Positions 8,800-16,552 are shown, numbered from the stretch's first letter. The stretch: 64,000 nucleotides of DNA from Bacillus sp. BA3 (GCA_002835675.1 PIZR01000003.1:62001-126000); one strand, 5' to 3'. Notes: a model not told the origin generated them from the letters alone. Program-made: numbers and translations.

Positions 8800-9258
8800 C
8801 TATAAATCCCGATCTATTAAACTGGCGGATACCGGTTCGATGCCCATCTCCCTCGACCAAATGGACAGCTGGCCTATATGGTGAATTTCGTGCGCTATCA
8901 GATGGCGCAGTATCCTGCCTTTTTCGTATGTCCCCTCCATCCAAGCTGGCTGAATCATTCCATTCTCTTCTTCAATAGCATGCGAGTTCAAATATTCAAT
9001 GATCTCAGAATGATAACTAGCGGATAAATCTTCGACCTTTTCGATCGTATCATAAGCTTCCAAATCGATCGCGACATCAGGCTTCCCTTGTATGGCCCTG
9101 ATCCAGCTGCATTCGACATCGATAATATGGGCGAGTGTCTTCAATATATTCCCCATCCCTCCTGTGCGCTGCCGTTTCAGCTCCTCATTCGGTAAGGACC
9201 GGCACCACTTGAACCACTCATTTCGCACCTGCCAGTTATAATTGAATAAGATCAACAT
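8800..9258 (-). CDS. DinB-family protein (putative metal-dependent four-helix bundle)
   Basis: About 152 residues, mostly helical. The typical DinB features are an N-terminal helix ending in W(F)KW, HIIDVECSWIRAIQG near residue 55, and the C-terminal HEIHHIGQLSIW motif. The conserved His residues would hold a divalent metal. Family members include thiol transferases and many proteins of unknown activity, so no substrate is assigned. The start at 9258 (MLILFNYNW) is chosen because GGAGG lies 9 bases upstream; a longer frame runs back into the GNAT gene without an RBS. It follows the GNAT gene on the same strand after about 40 bp and is probably co-transcribed with it. Confidence 0.82.
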   Translation of the reverse strand: MLILFNYNWQVRNEWFKWCRSLPNEELKRQRTGGMGNILKTLAHIIDVECSWIRAIQGKPDVAIDLEAYDTIEKVEDLSASYHSEIIEYLNSHAIEEENGMIQPAWMEGTYEKGRILRHLIAHEIHHIGQLSIWSREMGIEPVSASLIDRDL

Positions 9259-9298
9259 CCATCCCTGCCTCCTAACACTCTTTGTCGTCAAGCATCCT

Positions 9299-10117
9299 TC
9301 AGCCTTTGTATTGATAATAATCCTGTCTTTGAATGGTTTTGAATCCACAAGATTCATAGAGTCTTAAAGCATGCCCATTAGTCGCCTCTACCTCGAGAAA
9401 AATATCATATCCCAACTGGCATTGTTCGGCTACGACCTTTTTCAATGCCTTTCTGCCAAGTCCTTTTCCCTGGTATTTTGGCAAAATGGAAAATCCATAA
9501 ATCCACGCTTCCCGGCCAGAGTGATCAACACGGATCTTACCGACTGCAAGACCACCCTTTTCAATCATCATGGTTTTCAGAGTATCCTCATAGAGGATGC
9601 GCTGATAATAATCCTTCGCCTCTTGTTTCGTAAATTGGAAACATTGAATATCCAGCTGAATTTCCGTTTCCTCATCATCCCTCCGTGAAGGGCGAACGAC
9701 TGCATCACCATAATCATCAAGCTCCGTTTCGGACCATTTCATTTGAAACTCAGAAAAAGCAAACTCACAATTGAGCTGCTTCAAAAATCCTGTCCCTGAA
9801 TGGGATTGAGCAGGTGAGTTCAAAAGAATCAACTTATAGTTGCGCTCTGCGGCACTCCTTATGGCCTCTTCCATCAGCTTTGTAAAAATGCCTTGCCTAC
9901 GGAAATCAGGATGCACCATTCCGCACATCTCCACTTTGTTTCCAAAATCGTATAGACCTAGAAAACCAACAAGCTTCAATCCATCATAGTGAAAAAAGTC
10001 ATTCTTATTCACACCATTTCGACTGCGAAGCGTTTCCCAGTTCAGCTTTAAAGTAAAACCTTCCCGTTCACATTCATGCTGCAGGATCTGAATATCTTCT
10101 AGCTGTTGACTTTTCAT
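9299..10117 (-). CDS. Double-domain GNAT N-acetyltransferase
   Basis: 272 residues from the ATG at 10117, chosen for AAGGGGTGG 8 bases upstream. Two GNAT folds are visible. The first carries HPDFRRQGIFTKLMEEA (acetyl-CoA pyrophosphate loop) near residue 77. The second carries LPKYQGKGLGRKALKKV near residue 213 and ends with ATNGHALRLYESCGFKT. Both loops keep the Q/R-x-x-G-x-G/I form, so both may bind acetyl-CoA, although in such tandem proteins often one half is inactive. Substrate unknown. Probably the first gene of a two-gene unit with the DinB-family gene. Confidence 0.85.
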   Translation of the reverse strand: MKSQQLEDIQILQHECEREGFTLKLNWETLRSRNGVNKNDFFHYDGLKLVGFLGLYDFGNKVEMCGMVHPDFRRQGIFTKLMEEAIRSAAERNYKLILLNSPAQSHSGTGFLKQLNCEFAFSEFQMKWSETELDDYGDAVVRPSRRDDEETEIQLDIQCFQFTKQEAKDYYQRILYEDTLKTMMIEKGGLAVGKIRVDHSGREAWIYGFSILPKYQGKGLGRKALKKVVAEQCQLGYDIFLEVEATNGHALRLYESCGFKTIQRQDYYQYKG

Positions 10118-10529
10118 TTTTTCCCACCCCTTTTCCATATTATCAGTTTATTACCAAACAATAAGAAAAGCAGCACCCTTTTACTCGGATGCCGCATACT
10201 TCTATAAGTTTATTGATGAATGTTGTTTTTTTAAAAGTATTTTCACTTTAATCCATAAAACTAAAATCGTATGAGGGGAGGATTTCCTATCTAATTCCAT
10301 TGACGGATGAATTATAGTAGTAAAATGATTCCAAATGACGATTATTTTTTACCTATTTTGTGCTATATTCCAAATAATGGTTTATTATTTTTTTATTTGA
10401 GTGTAAGGGAGGGGTTTAGCAAAGTCTTGATTTTCAGATAGTACCCATTTCTTTATACCCGAATTCCGGACCCTTTTTTGAATAGAATCCGAAATTCGGT
10501 GTTTATCACCTGGCACATACGCCCTGAGG
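10118..10529. other. Gene-free stretch with a long inverted repeat
   Basis: 412 bp of AT-rich sequence between the GNAT gene start and the yvrJ stop. The main structure is a 12-bp inverted repeat with one mismatch (CCGAATTCCGGA 10459-10470 and TCCGAAATTCGG 10488-10499) around a 17-base loop. It lies about 30 bp behind yvrJ on the minus strand and may act as its terminator, though no T run follows the stem. No convincing ORF. Confidence 0.5.
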
Positions 10530-10694
10530 TTATCGTTTTTTCGTTTTATGAGCGGACTTTTTTAAGTTCTCTACGTCCGTTGTCAGTTCTTTTAATTGTT
10601 TACCGAAGCGGAAGAGCAAAAACATAGAAACGACGAATGGATAGCCAAATTCGCTAACTAATGAAACCCACATAGTAGCATCCTCAATCATCAT
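10530..10694 (-). CDS. yvrJ: YvrJ-family small membrane peptide
   Basis: A 54-residue ORF: MMIEDATMWVSLVSEFGY, one hydrophobic segment (PFVVSMFLLFRFG), then a charged tail with KQLKELTTDVENLKK and a basic end. This matches the YvrJ family (one N-terminal membrane helix plus a short amphipathic tail). AGGGGTGAAGAGG lies directly upstream of the double ATG; the first (10694) or second (10691) may be used. In B. subtilis yvrJ lies beside the sigma factor genes sigO-rsoA and belongs to their regulon. Here it is again next to them, transcribed divergently. Function unknown. Confidence 0.75.
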   Translation of the reverse strand: MMIEDATMWVSLVSEFGYPFVVSMFLLFRFGKQLKELTTDVENLKKSAHKTKKR

Positions 10695-10771
10695 CCTCTT
10701 CACCCCTTTTCTTGTATCTGATATCTAAAGTGAAACTTGTTTAAAAAAATCAATCTAGCACTATTGATTCA

Positions 10772-10801
10772 TGGAAAAAAGAACGAATGTTCGTATATAA
10801 T
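10772..10801 (+). promoter_or_regulatory. sigO promoter with LexA-like box in the spacer
   Basis: A perfect -10 hexamer TATAAT (10796-10801) has a weak -35 (TGGAAA, 10772-10777) at 18 bp. The spacer holds AGAACGAATGTTCG (10780-10793), which fits the Bacillus LexA/DinR half-site arrangement GAAC-N4-GTTC with 13 of 14 positions of CGAACN4GTTCG allowed by degeneracy. Bound LexA would cover the promoter. The box is seen; SOS control is inference. Confidence 0.5.
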
Positions 10802-10850
10802 TGATTTATTCCCCTTGTCTATCACTTTATCAATTAAAGGAGGGATAACA

Positions 10851-11474
10851 ATGAACCAATTAACTTCTCATTTTTTTTCTCATTCATTGGAGTTTCTGCA
10901 GCAACAGTACTCATCTTTCTTTGAACAACCCATCATTCAAGTATTTTTACAGAACCCAGAGCATTTAAAGATTTTCACTGAAACTCTTGATTCCCCTTCT
11001 TCCCACAACATTTGCCATCTCAACGAGACTTTCAAAATTTTCTATTACCGGGCTAAAGTATACAAATACATGTGCTCCTTAATTTACTTTTTCTCTGTTG
11101 ATTTTGATAAAAGGGCACGGAAACAGCGGGAACGTTATCGAATGGTACTTGATGCGGCACCAAGGGATACTGGCGGATTCATCGATCGAATCGGCACTAT
11201 GGACGTTCAACTTGAAAAGATGGGGGAAACGAATGAACTCGCTTCACACATAAGTGATGAAGAGATGATAAAAGCCTTGAAAAAGTTAACAGCCAAACAA
11301 AGCCTGGTTCTGACCATGATCTTTTCCTACGGCCTATCCAACAAGGAAATTGCTGCCTATTTCCATGAGTCGCCACAGAATATCTCAAGCATCCGTAAAC
11401 AAGCTCTAAAAAAACTTCGAAAGCACTATATGGATGAGGTATATGTTAGAAAGGAGAAAAGCCATTGTGGATAA
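10851..11474 (+). CDS. sigO: RNA polymerase sigma factor SigO-like (YvrI), larger subunit
   Basis: 207 residues from the ATG at 10851, which has the strong RBS AAAGGAGGGATAACA; a longer upstream frame has none. The C-terminus is a clear sigma region 4: KALKKLTAKQSLVLTMIFSYG, then LSNKEIAAYFHESPQNISS as the helix-turn-helix, then IRKQALKKLRKHY. The N-terminal half lacks an obvious region 2. In B. subtilis, YvrI supplies -35 recognition and needs the partner RsoA for -10 function. The next gene overlaps the 3' end, as there. The known B. subtilis regulon includes the oxalate decarboxylase gene and is induced by acid; no oxdC is visible in this window. Confidence 0.8.
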   Translation: MNQLTSHFFSHSLEFLQQQYSSFFEQPIIQVFLQNPEHLKIFTETLDSPSSHNICHLNETFKIFYYRAKVYKYMCSLIYFFSVDFDKRARKQRERYRMVLDAAPRDTGGFIDRIGTMDVQLEKMGETNELASHISDEEMIKALKKLTAKQSLVLTMIFSYGLSNKEIAAYFHESPQNISSIRKQALKKLRKHYMDEVYVRKEKSHCG

Positions 11475-11685
11475 AAAACTGTCAAAAGAAGAATTAATGG
11501 ATCTAATCGACTCTTTGAATCCTAAAATAAAAAAATCGTTAAAAAACACGAACTATCAAGATCGGAATGATCTGGAGCAAGAAATTAAACTCAAGATCAT
11601 TGAATCATATGAAAAAATCGCAGCAATCGAGGCCCCAAATTTCGAGGAGTTCCTTGCAGAATTCCTTACTAAACAAAAACAATGA
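11467..11685 (+). CDS. rsoA: RsoA-like co-sigma factor (YvrHa), smaller subunit
   Basis: 72-residue protein starting at GTG (11467) with GGAG about 10 bases before it. It overlaps the last 8 bases of sigO, implying translational coupling. The segment LNPKIKKSLKNTNYQDRNDL followed by EQEIKLKIIESYEKI resembles the first helices of sigma region 2 and the helix-turn-helix 16 group. In B. subtilis, RsoA joins SigO to make a functional two-polypeptide sigma factor. Size, overlap and partner all agree with that pair. Followed by a strong terminator. Confidence 0.75.
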   Translation: MDKKLSKEELMDLIDSLNPKIKKSLKNTNYQDRNDLEQEIKLKIIESYEKIAAIEAPNFEEFLAEFLTKQKQ

Positions 11686-11729
11686 AAAAGTACCAAGTCC
11701 AGAGCAAGGATGCTGGGCTTGGTACTTTT
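11686..11729. terminator. Strong terminator after rsoA
   Basis: AAAAAGTACCAAGTCC ... GGGCTTGGTACTTTTTT forms a stem of about 14 bp with T tracts at both ends. It serves rsoA and, from the other strand, the acylase gene including its lost tail. Confidence 0.9.
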
Positions 11730-11739
11730 TTTCTGAATA

Positions 11740-11838
11740 TCAGTATGATGGTTTCAATGTCAGCGTATCACCTTTTGGGTCGTCTAAAGTGGTTTTATGA
11801 TAAGTACCTTCTGCCCAATCATCAAGCTGATCGTGGTA
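11740..11838 (-). pseudogene. Untranslated tail of the acylase gene behind an amber codon
   Basis: Directly behind the TAG (11839-11841) the same frame stays open for 32 codons, beginning YHDQLDDWAEGTYH and ending LKPSY before TGA at 11740-11742. YHDQ..W..G.YH is the normal C-terminal motif of penicillin-acylase-family proteins. This stretch is therefore the original gene end, cut off by one nonsense codon. Confidence 0.75.
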
Positions 11839-14109
11839 CTACTCACTTTTCACGTTACCTGATTGACCAGGGCCAACAAGGTGATATCCTTGATTCATGT
11901 CGGCCAGGTCGATGACAAATCTCCAGGACCCGCCATGATTAACGGTTCCATCATCTAAAAATGCCGCCGCCTGTACGGTGACACTGCTGCCGCCTACCGG
12001 CATTCCGCCGCCGCTGTTAAATACATAATTTAATGGGGCGACACTCGAGAGCGGGTGGTTAAACCTGACCTGATGATAGTCTCCCCATTCCCAATCAGCT
12101 ATATCGTCACCTTGTGATTCTCCCAGTTCCGTTAATGTCTCCTGCAGCGACTTGGCAAGCACCTGCTCAAGTCCGCCCGCCTCATCAATCCAAGGGCCCG
12201 GCTTACCGTCCAGTGCCCGCCTTAGTAGTTCATCGACGGCCGACCGCCTTCCATTAAAGAGGTTGAGGGTTTCCTCAGGTATTTCTTCCTTAAGCAGAAC
12301 ATCACCTATTTTTCGCATCCAGACATTAAAGATCATCGGTGCCGCTTCATCAACGGAATCAATATGATTCCATTTTTTCAGAATCGTTAGTGCCTGGTCT
12401 TCCTTTTTCCCAGATGGACCTTTCAATACCTCCACGAATTGAGGAACAAACTCCTTAGCTTGCAAATTCACTGTATCCATCTGCAGGCTTTGCATATCCT
12501 CGGCCGTAAGCTTTTTATTGGCTTTTAAAAACTCCTGTATCCTCATCTGACGGTACGGCTGTGCCCAGTTATTGCTGATGTGGTAAGGATAATCATCTGA
12601 GATGACTTTATTATTCGCCGTCGAAATGAATCCCTCTTCCGGATTCACCGTTTTTGGAAGTTCATCAAAGGGAATATAGCCTTTCCACTCAAATTCATCC
12701 GTCCAGCCAGGTACAGGCAGCATACTATCGCCTTTTTTCCTGATTGGGATTTTCCCATTCGCCTTATAGGCAATGGTCCCGTCGACTGAGGCAAAGACAA
12801 AATTCTGGGCCGGCGTTTCGAATTGCAAGAGGGCCTTTTCGAATTCTTTCCAGCTTCCCGCTTTATTCATATTCAGTACCGCTTCAAGCTCGGCAGATGG
12901 ATCAAGTGCCGTCCACCTTAATGCAAGCACGGTATCTTTTCCGCTTTTCCCAGCAAACTCGGAGACAACCGGTCCATGGCGGGTAACCGTCACTTTATAG
13001 TCGAGTGTTTTACCACCCTTCACCTTTATGGGTTCGTCCAAGATTTCAGCTTTTTCCCAGTTACCTTTGTAGGAGAATTCTTTCTCGTTTTCCGGGTTTC
13101 TCCTCTCAATATACAGATCCTGTACATCCGGACCGGTATTGGTCACACCCCAAGCCACCTTTTCGTTATGACCGAGGATGATGCCCGGAATCCCGGCAAA
13201 AATAACACCGCTCACATTGACCGACGGGGCCTCCAAGTGCATTTGATACCAAACGGACGGTGTAGCTAATCCCAGATGGGGGTCATCGGCCAATAACGGC
13301 TGACCGGAATCCGTTTTCTTGCCTGAAACTACCCAGTTATTGCTGCCGTTGAATTCATAAGGAATAACGGCCCCGGCAAAACTTTTTTCAATATCCAGTT
13401 CTTCCTTGCTGATGATATATGGAGCGCTCTTTGGATAATTAGGGAATAAATCATATGCTTTTTCCTTTGGGAACGTTTGCAGCAAATACTGCCTAAACGC
13501 CTGATCTTCCCAGTTCCCACCTAAATCAAAGGCCATATATTTACCGATGGTCAGAGAATCGACGGGTGTCCACGACTCTGGTTCGTATCCAAGCAGAGTG
13601 AACTCCGCCGGCCATTTCCCATTCTCCTTCAATTCATTGATATAAAGATTTACCCCCTCGGCAAACACATCCAAGGCATCTTTCCCGTCACTTGAATACG
13701 CTGCATAAGAGGCTTCAGCCGCCCGCCTCAACCCAAGTGTACGGAAATACTTATCGTTTTTGACGGTTTTCTCACCAATCACTTCACTCAATCTTCCTGA
13801 AGCCTGACGCCTGCTTAAATCCATTTGAAATAAACGATCCTGTGCTTGGATATACCCTTGGGCTAAATACAAATCATGTTCATTCGCTGCGTTGATATGC
13901 GGGACCCCACTTGAATCCCTCACCACCGTAACCGGTTTCAAAAGACCTGGAAGCGATATTTCCCCCTTCGTTTCCGGCAAGGCTCTTGAAAGAAATACAT
14001 TTGCAGCAATCAAGACAGACAGCAAAAGTATCATCATGATTCCAAAACTCCATAGCACCCGCTTTCTCCACTTCCGTTTTGGCTTTTGCTGAGGTACGGC
14101 AACTTCCAT
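11839..14109 (-). CDS. Penicillin acylase family protein (Ntn hydrolase), truncated by amber stop
   Basis: 756 residues: a basic N-terminus, one membrane helix at about 19-40, then the alpha subunit, the autoprocessing site with catalytic Ser256 (FNG/SNNWVVSG) and the beta subunit. Relatives hydrolyse amide bonds of penicillins or N-acyl-homoserine lactones; the substrate here is unknown. The protein would be membrane-anchored facing outward. The frame is closed by TAG right after PGQSGNVKSE, whereas 32 more in-frame codons encode the family's usual C-terminus. Either the protein works shortened, the TAG is read through, or the gene is becoming a pseudogene; a sequence error is also possible. 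RBS GGGAGATG is present. Confidence 0.85.
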   Translation of the reverse strand: MEVAVPQQKPKRKWRKRVLWSFGIMMILLLSVLIAANVFLSRALPETKGEISLPGLLKPVTVVRDSSGVPHINAANEHDLYLAQGYIQAQDRLFQMDLSRRQASGRLSEVIGEKTVKNDKYFRTLGLRRAAEASYAAYSSDGKDALDVFAEGVNLYINELKENGKWPAEFTLLGYEPESWTPVDSLTIGKYMAFDLGGNWEDQAFRQYLLQTFPKEKAYDLFPNYPKSAPYIISKEELDIEKSFAGAVIPYEFNGSNNWVVSGKKTDSGQPLLADDPHLGLATPSVWYQMHLEAPSVNVSGVIFAGIPGIILGHNEKVAWGVTNTGPDVQDLYIERRNPENEKEFSYKGNWEKAEILDEPIKVKGGKTLDYKVTVTRHGPVVSEFAGKSGKDTVLALRWTALDPSAELEAVLNMNKAGSWKEFEKALLQFETPAQNFVFASVDGTIAYKANGKIPIRKKGDSMLPVPGWTDEFEWKGYIPFDELPKTVNPEEGFISTANNKVISDDYPYHISNNWAQPYRQMRIQEFLKANKKLTAEDMQSLQMDTVNLQAKEFVPQFVEVLKGPSGKKEDQALTILKKWNHIDSVDEAAPMIFNVWMRKIGDVLLKEEIPEETLNLFNGRRSAVDELLRRALDGKPGPWIDEAGGLEQVLAKSLQETLTELGESQGDDIADWEWGDYHQVRFNHPLSSVAPLNYVFNSGGGMPVGGSSVTVQAAAFLDDGTVNHGGSWRFVIDLADMNQGYHLVGPGQSGNVKSE

Positions 14110-14239
14110 CGATTCATCTCCCTCTCTCTCCCCATAAAACTCTCTTTCTTTCTATTTAAGATATTCCGCGTTTCCACCCATCTTTCCTACCATCATCCTT
14201 ACATTCTCTCTTTTTATTTCAGTAAGGCTGGAAAGGTTC

Positions 14240-14296
14240 AAGGACGAATTTTTCCTGGGCAAGGTCGAATTTCTACCGCGAAATTGCTCGATAAAC
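14240..14296. repeat. Degenerate 21-bp-type CGA(A/T) array
   Basis: CGAATTTTT at 14245 and CGAATTTCT at 14266 are 21 bp apart, followed by CGATAAAC at 14289. On the other strand these read like the TTTATTCG / ATTCGACC cores of the array at the right edge of the window. Copies are eroded. Confidence 0.4.
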
Positions 14297-14310
14297 ATTA
14301 AATCAAATGC

Positions 14311-14336
14311 AAAAACACCGATACAATGTATCGATG
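14311..14336 (-). terminator. Terminator of the 145-residue gene
   Basis: The perfect stem CGATACA/TGTATCG extends by ACA/TGT with wobble, and on the minus strand is followed by GTTTTTG. It lies 12 bp behind the stop at 14349. Confidence 0.7.
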
Positions 14337-14348
14337 TGGCAGGGAATT

Positions 14349-14786
14349 CTAGCTATTTGCAATAATGTATTCAATGACTTTATCTGCATCGTCTGTATAA
14401 AAGAGAGCTTTATCAAAGTCATGGGCCGCCTTCGTCTCGGCTTCCATGTATTCAATCACGGAAAGGAGACCAAGTAGCCTCTTCCATTTATGAGTTTTCT
14501 CGAGAAGTTTTCTTTCCTTTTTTATATCCTCTGGTATGAATTCATTAATGATAAAACATGGGTCGGAAAATGAGGGGTCCCGAAAACGCTCGTTCAAGGC
14601 TCGCAATTTATCCCGATCCCATTCGGCCCTTACCAAGTCCGATATGACCGAGACATTTTGGACCGAGTTGAGGATGCGTCTGGACAAAATATCATATTCT
14701 TCGTCCTCCAAGCCTTTATCCGTCATGATTCCTACACAATACCATTTTTCGTTATGATCAGGTTCTTCATTTTTCTTAAAAAACAC
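14349..14786 (-). CDS. Conserved hypothetical protein, charged and helical
   Basis: 145 residues starting at GTG (14786), with AAGGTGG 7 bases upstream. The protein is soluble and rich in charged residues. WYCVGIMTDKGLEDEEYDIL near residue 15 and a long middle helix (EDIKKERKLLEKTHKWKRLL) are the most distinctive stretches. No signal peptide, membrane segment, cysteine pair or known catalytic motif is visible. I do not recognise the family. Own terminator behind it; upstream neighbour is the STAS-domain gene on the same strand, with a terminator between them, so it is its own unit. Confidence 0.7.
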   Translation of the reverse strand: MFFKKNEEPDHNEKWYCVGIMTDKGLEDEEYDILSRRILNSVQNVSVISDLVRAEWDRDKLRALNERFRDPSFSDPCFIINEFIPEDIKKERKLLEKTHKWKRLLGLLSVIEYMEAETKAAHDFDKALFYTDDADKVIEYIIANS

Positions 14787-14930
14787 TCTTCGTCCACCTT
14801 CCTTACACGCTTTACATTATTCACTTTACTTAAATGAAAATCAACATGCCCTTACGCCATTAACTATATCATGAAGAAATATCGATGGACGATAAAGTAT
14901 GAAAGCTTCCTGGGAACTACATGGCATAGA

Positions 14931-14957
14931 AAAAAGATACCCTAAAATAGGATACCT
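14931..14957 (-). terminator. Terminator of the STAS-domain gene
   Basis: On the minus strand GGTATCC...GGGTATC forms a stem with two G-U pairs, followed by TTTTTTC. It directly follows the stop at 14961. Confidence 0.65.
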
Positions 14958-14960
14958 CCA

Positions 14961-15824
14961 TCATACTGGCTGAAGAGCCAGCCCTCTTTGTTTAAACAGA
15001 TATTCCAGTGCCTGCCTGAATGATAGGAAGGCTTTTACCTGATTTGCGAAATCAAGTTTGACGATCTCTTTCACGGCATCAGGGGCAAAGCCGACAAACA
15101 TCGTTTCCGTACCCATCAACGCCAGTGCCCCCACTAATTGATCCAACAGGGAGAGCATATTGCTTTCCTTCGTAAAGTTAATTCCGGAGAAATCCATGAT
15201 CAGTACTTCCGCATGCAGATCTGCACATTTTTGCAGTACCGTCGATTGCATCGACTCCATTCTCCAATCGTCAATTCGTCCGATCAACGGTAGGAGCAGC
15301 ACATCCTTTAATACGGTCTGAACGATCGGGGTGGACAATTCTTCCATGACTTCTTGGTTTTCTTTTATCTTCTGCAAAGAATCGTTTGCCATTTTCGCCA
15401 TTTCTTTATAATGATTCACGTAACTGATACTCACACAGTGTATGAACTGGTCCAGGATTGCATCAATTATCGAGCTTGCCTTTAGCAGAATTTCAATCGA
15501 ATAATAGCGATTGCTTACTTCTTCTTCAATGAAACTCCAGAAAAGGTTACGCACAAGCTGAGCTTCCTCAATATTCTTATCTAAAGGAATGCCCATATCC
15601 ACGATGCGCTTACCTATTTCCATACCCGTTATTTTCATACTTTCCATTGCCTGTGCCTTTCCATGAATCAAGGCATCTGCATGAATTTGAATAAGCTTTG
15701 ACCGTACCTCTTTACTGGTTTCAAAATCATAGAGCGGTTCCTCTTCTTCAAACAACTCGATATGCCCCACTAAGATATATTTAAATTTTTCAATTTTTTC
15801 ACCGATCATTCTTAATTCTTCCAT
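14961..15824 (-). CDS. RsbR-type stressosome protein with STAS domain
   Basis: 287 residues from the ATG at 15824 (GGGAGG 5 bases upstream). An N-terminal helical sensor domain, about residues 1-150 and of the non-haem-globin type in RsbR paralogues, is joined by the linker EVMEELSTPIVQTVLKDVLL to a C-terminal STAS domain (LPLIGRIDDWRMESM..., then LHAEVLIMDFSGINF). In Bacillus such proteins form the stressosome with RsbS and control SigB through RsbT. The phospho-acceptor region that normally reads VDT after the DxxG strand is here FTKESNM, with Thr and Ser shifted by about one residue. No rsbS/rsbT lies nearby. Confidence 0.82.
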   Translation of the reverse strand: MEELRMIGEKIEKFKYILVGHIELFEEEEPLYDFETSKEVRSKLIQIHADALIHGKAQAMESMKITGMEIGKRIVDMGIPLDKNIEEAQLVRNLFWSFIEEEVSNRYYSIEILLKASSIIDAILDQFIHCVSISYVNHYKEMAKMANDSLQKIKENQEVMEELSTPIVQTVLKDVLLLPLIGRIDDWRMESMQSTVLQKCADLHAEVLIMDFSGINFTKESNMLSLLDQLVGALALMGTETMFVGFAPDAVKEIVKLDFANQVKAFLSFRQALEYLFKQRGLALQPV

Positions 15825-15969
15825 GTAGACCTCCCATACAGGGCTTTTATCACATTTTATCAAATAATGAATGGTTAAGGATATAAAATCCTTCTATTAC
15901 CAATATGATAATAGACGTTTACCCTTTTCTTTATAAGGGTATTATGCTATATGACTTGGAGGGATTATC

Positions 15970-16113
15970 ATGAAAAAAGATCAACAAGACTTCGAATCTG
16001 AAAACATGAGCGATTTAGTAGAACTCATAAACAGTAAAAATAACAGCCGCAGAATCTTGGATGTACTACGGCGTAATAAAAAGGCTAAAAGTAAAAGCAA
16101 AGATAAAAAATGA
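15970..16113 (+). CDS. Small basic protein, 47 residues
   Basis: ATG at 15970 has a near-perfect RBS (GGAGG, 7 bases before it), and the stop is immediately followed by a strong terminator, so the gene is complete and expressed alone. The protein begins MKKDQQDFESENMSDLVELI and ends in a lysine- and serine-rich tail (RRNKKAKSKSKDKK), suggesting nucleic-acid or membrane-surface contact. No family recognised. The larger minus-strand frame across it lacks an RBS and overlaps the terminator. Confidence 0.7.
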   Translation: MKKDQQDFESENMSDLVELINSKNNSRRILDVLRRNKKAKSKSKDKK

Positions 16114-16146
16114 AAAAACCCAGTCCAAAATGGTCTGGGTTTTTTC
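16114..16146 (+). terminator. Terminator of the 47-residue gene
   Basis: AAAAAACCCAG...CTGGGTTTTTT perfect stem with a T run, beginning at the base after the stop codon. Confidence 0.9.
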
Positions 16147-16152
16147 ATTGGA

Positions 16153-16194
16153 TAAAATAAAAGTGCTGAGTTTGTTGTATTAAGCAATCTCAGC
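16153..16194 (-). terminator. Terminator of the 109-residue gene
   Basis: On the minus strand GCTGAG...CTCAGC with an 18-base loop is followed by ACTTTTATTTT. It lies about 30 bp behind the stop at 16223. Confidence 0.6.
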
Positions 16195-16222
16195 TCTCCC
16201 GTCATTAACTATTGAAAAGCCA

Positions 16223-16552
16223 CTACCTTTTTCTCCGGATTTCCTTCACATGGTTTCCTTCAGTGGTAATATAGACTGTTTCATCAATTTTGTATGTTAA
16301 ATAACGGTCACAATCAATTTCCAACGTTTTCCCATTGCTGAATTTCATTGCGCAATTGGATCCCTCTTCGGTTTCCGTAACATCAATGACTTCGTTCGTC
16401 TTAAAACCGACTGCCTTGCCATCGGAGAAATGAGGATAGTATTTTTCAACAATCTCCACCTTTTCCAATCTGCCCGGACTTGTTAAGTATACAACGAATA
16501 ATATAATTAAAACGGCTATTAACCCAATGAGAATTACTGCTTTTCGATTCAC
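16223..16552 (-). CDS. Small membrane-anchored hypothetical protein
   Basis: 109 residues starting at GTG (16552), with AGAGGGT somewhat far upstream (about 11 bases). One N-terminal membrane helix (ILIGLIAVLIILFVVYL) is followed by an extracellular domain of about 80 residues. That domain has two cysteines (SNCAMKF and IDCDRYL) that could form a disulfide, and a basic end (RRKR). The domain alternates short beta-strand-like stretches. Family not recognised. It stands alone between a terminator and the MFS gene. Confidence 0.7.
   Translation of the reverse strand: MNRKAVILIGLIAVLIILFVVYLTSPGRLEKVEIVEKYYPHFSDGKAVGFKTNEVIDVTETEEGSNCAMKFSNGKTLEIDCDRYLTYKIDETVYITTEGNHVKEIRRKR

Noticed and set aside
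15981-16205. Minus-strand frame over the 47-residue gene
   Set aside because: It reads through a strong terminator, has no RBS, and is the shadow of the better-supported plus-strand gene.
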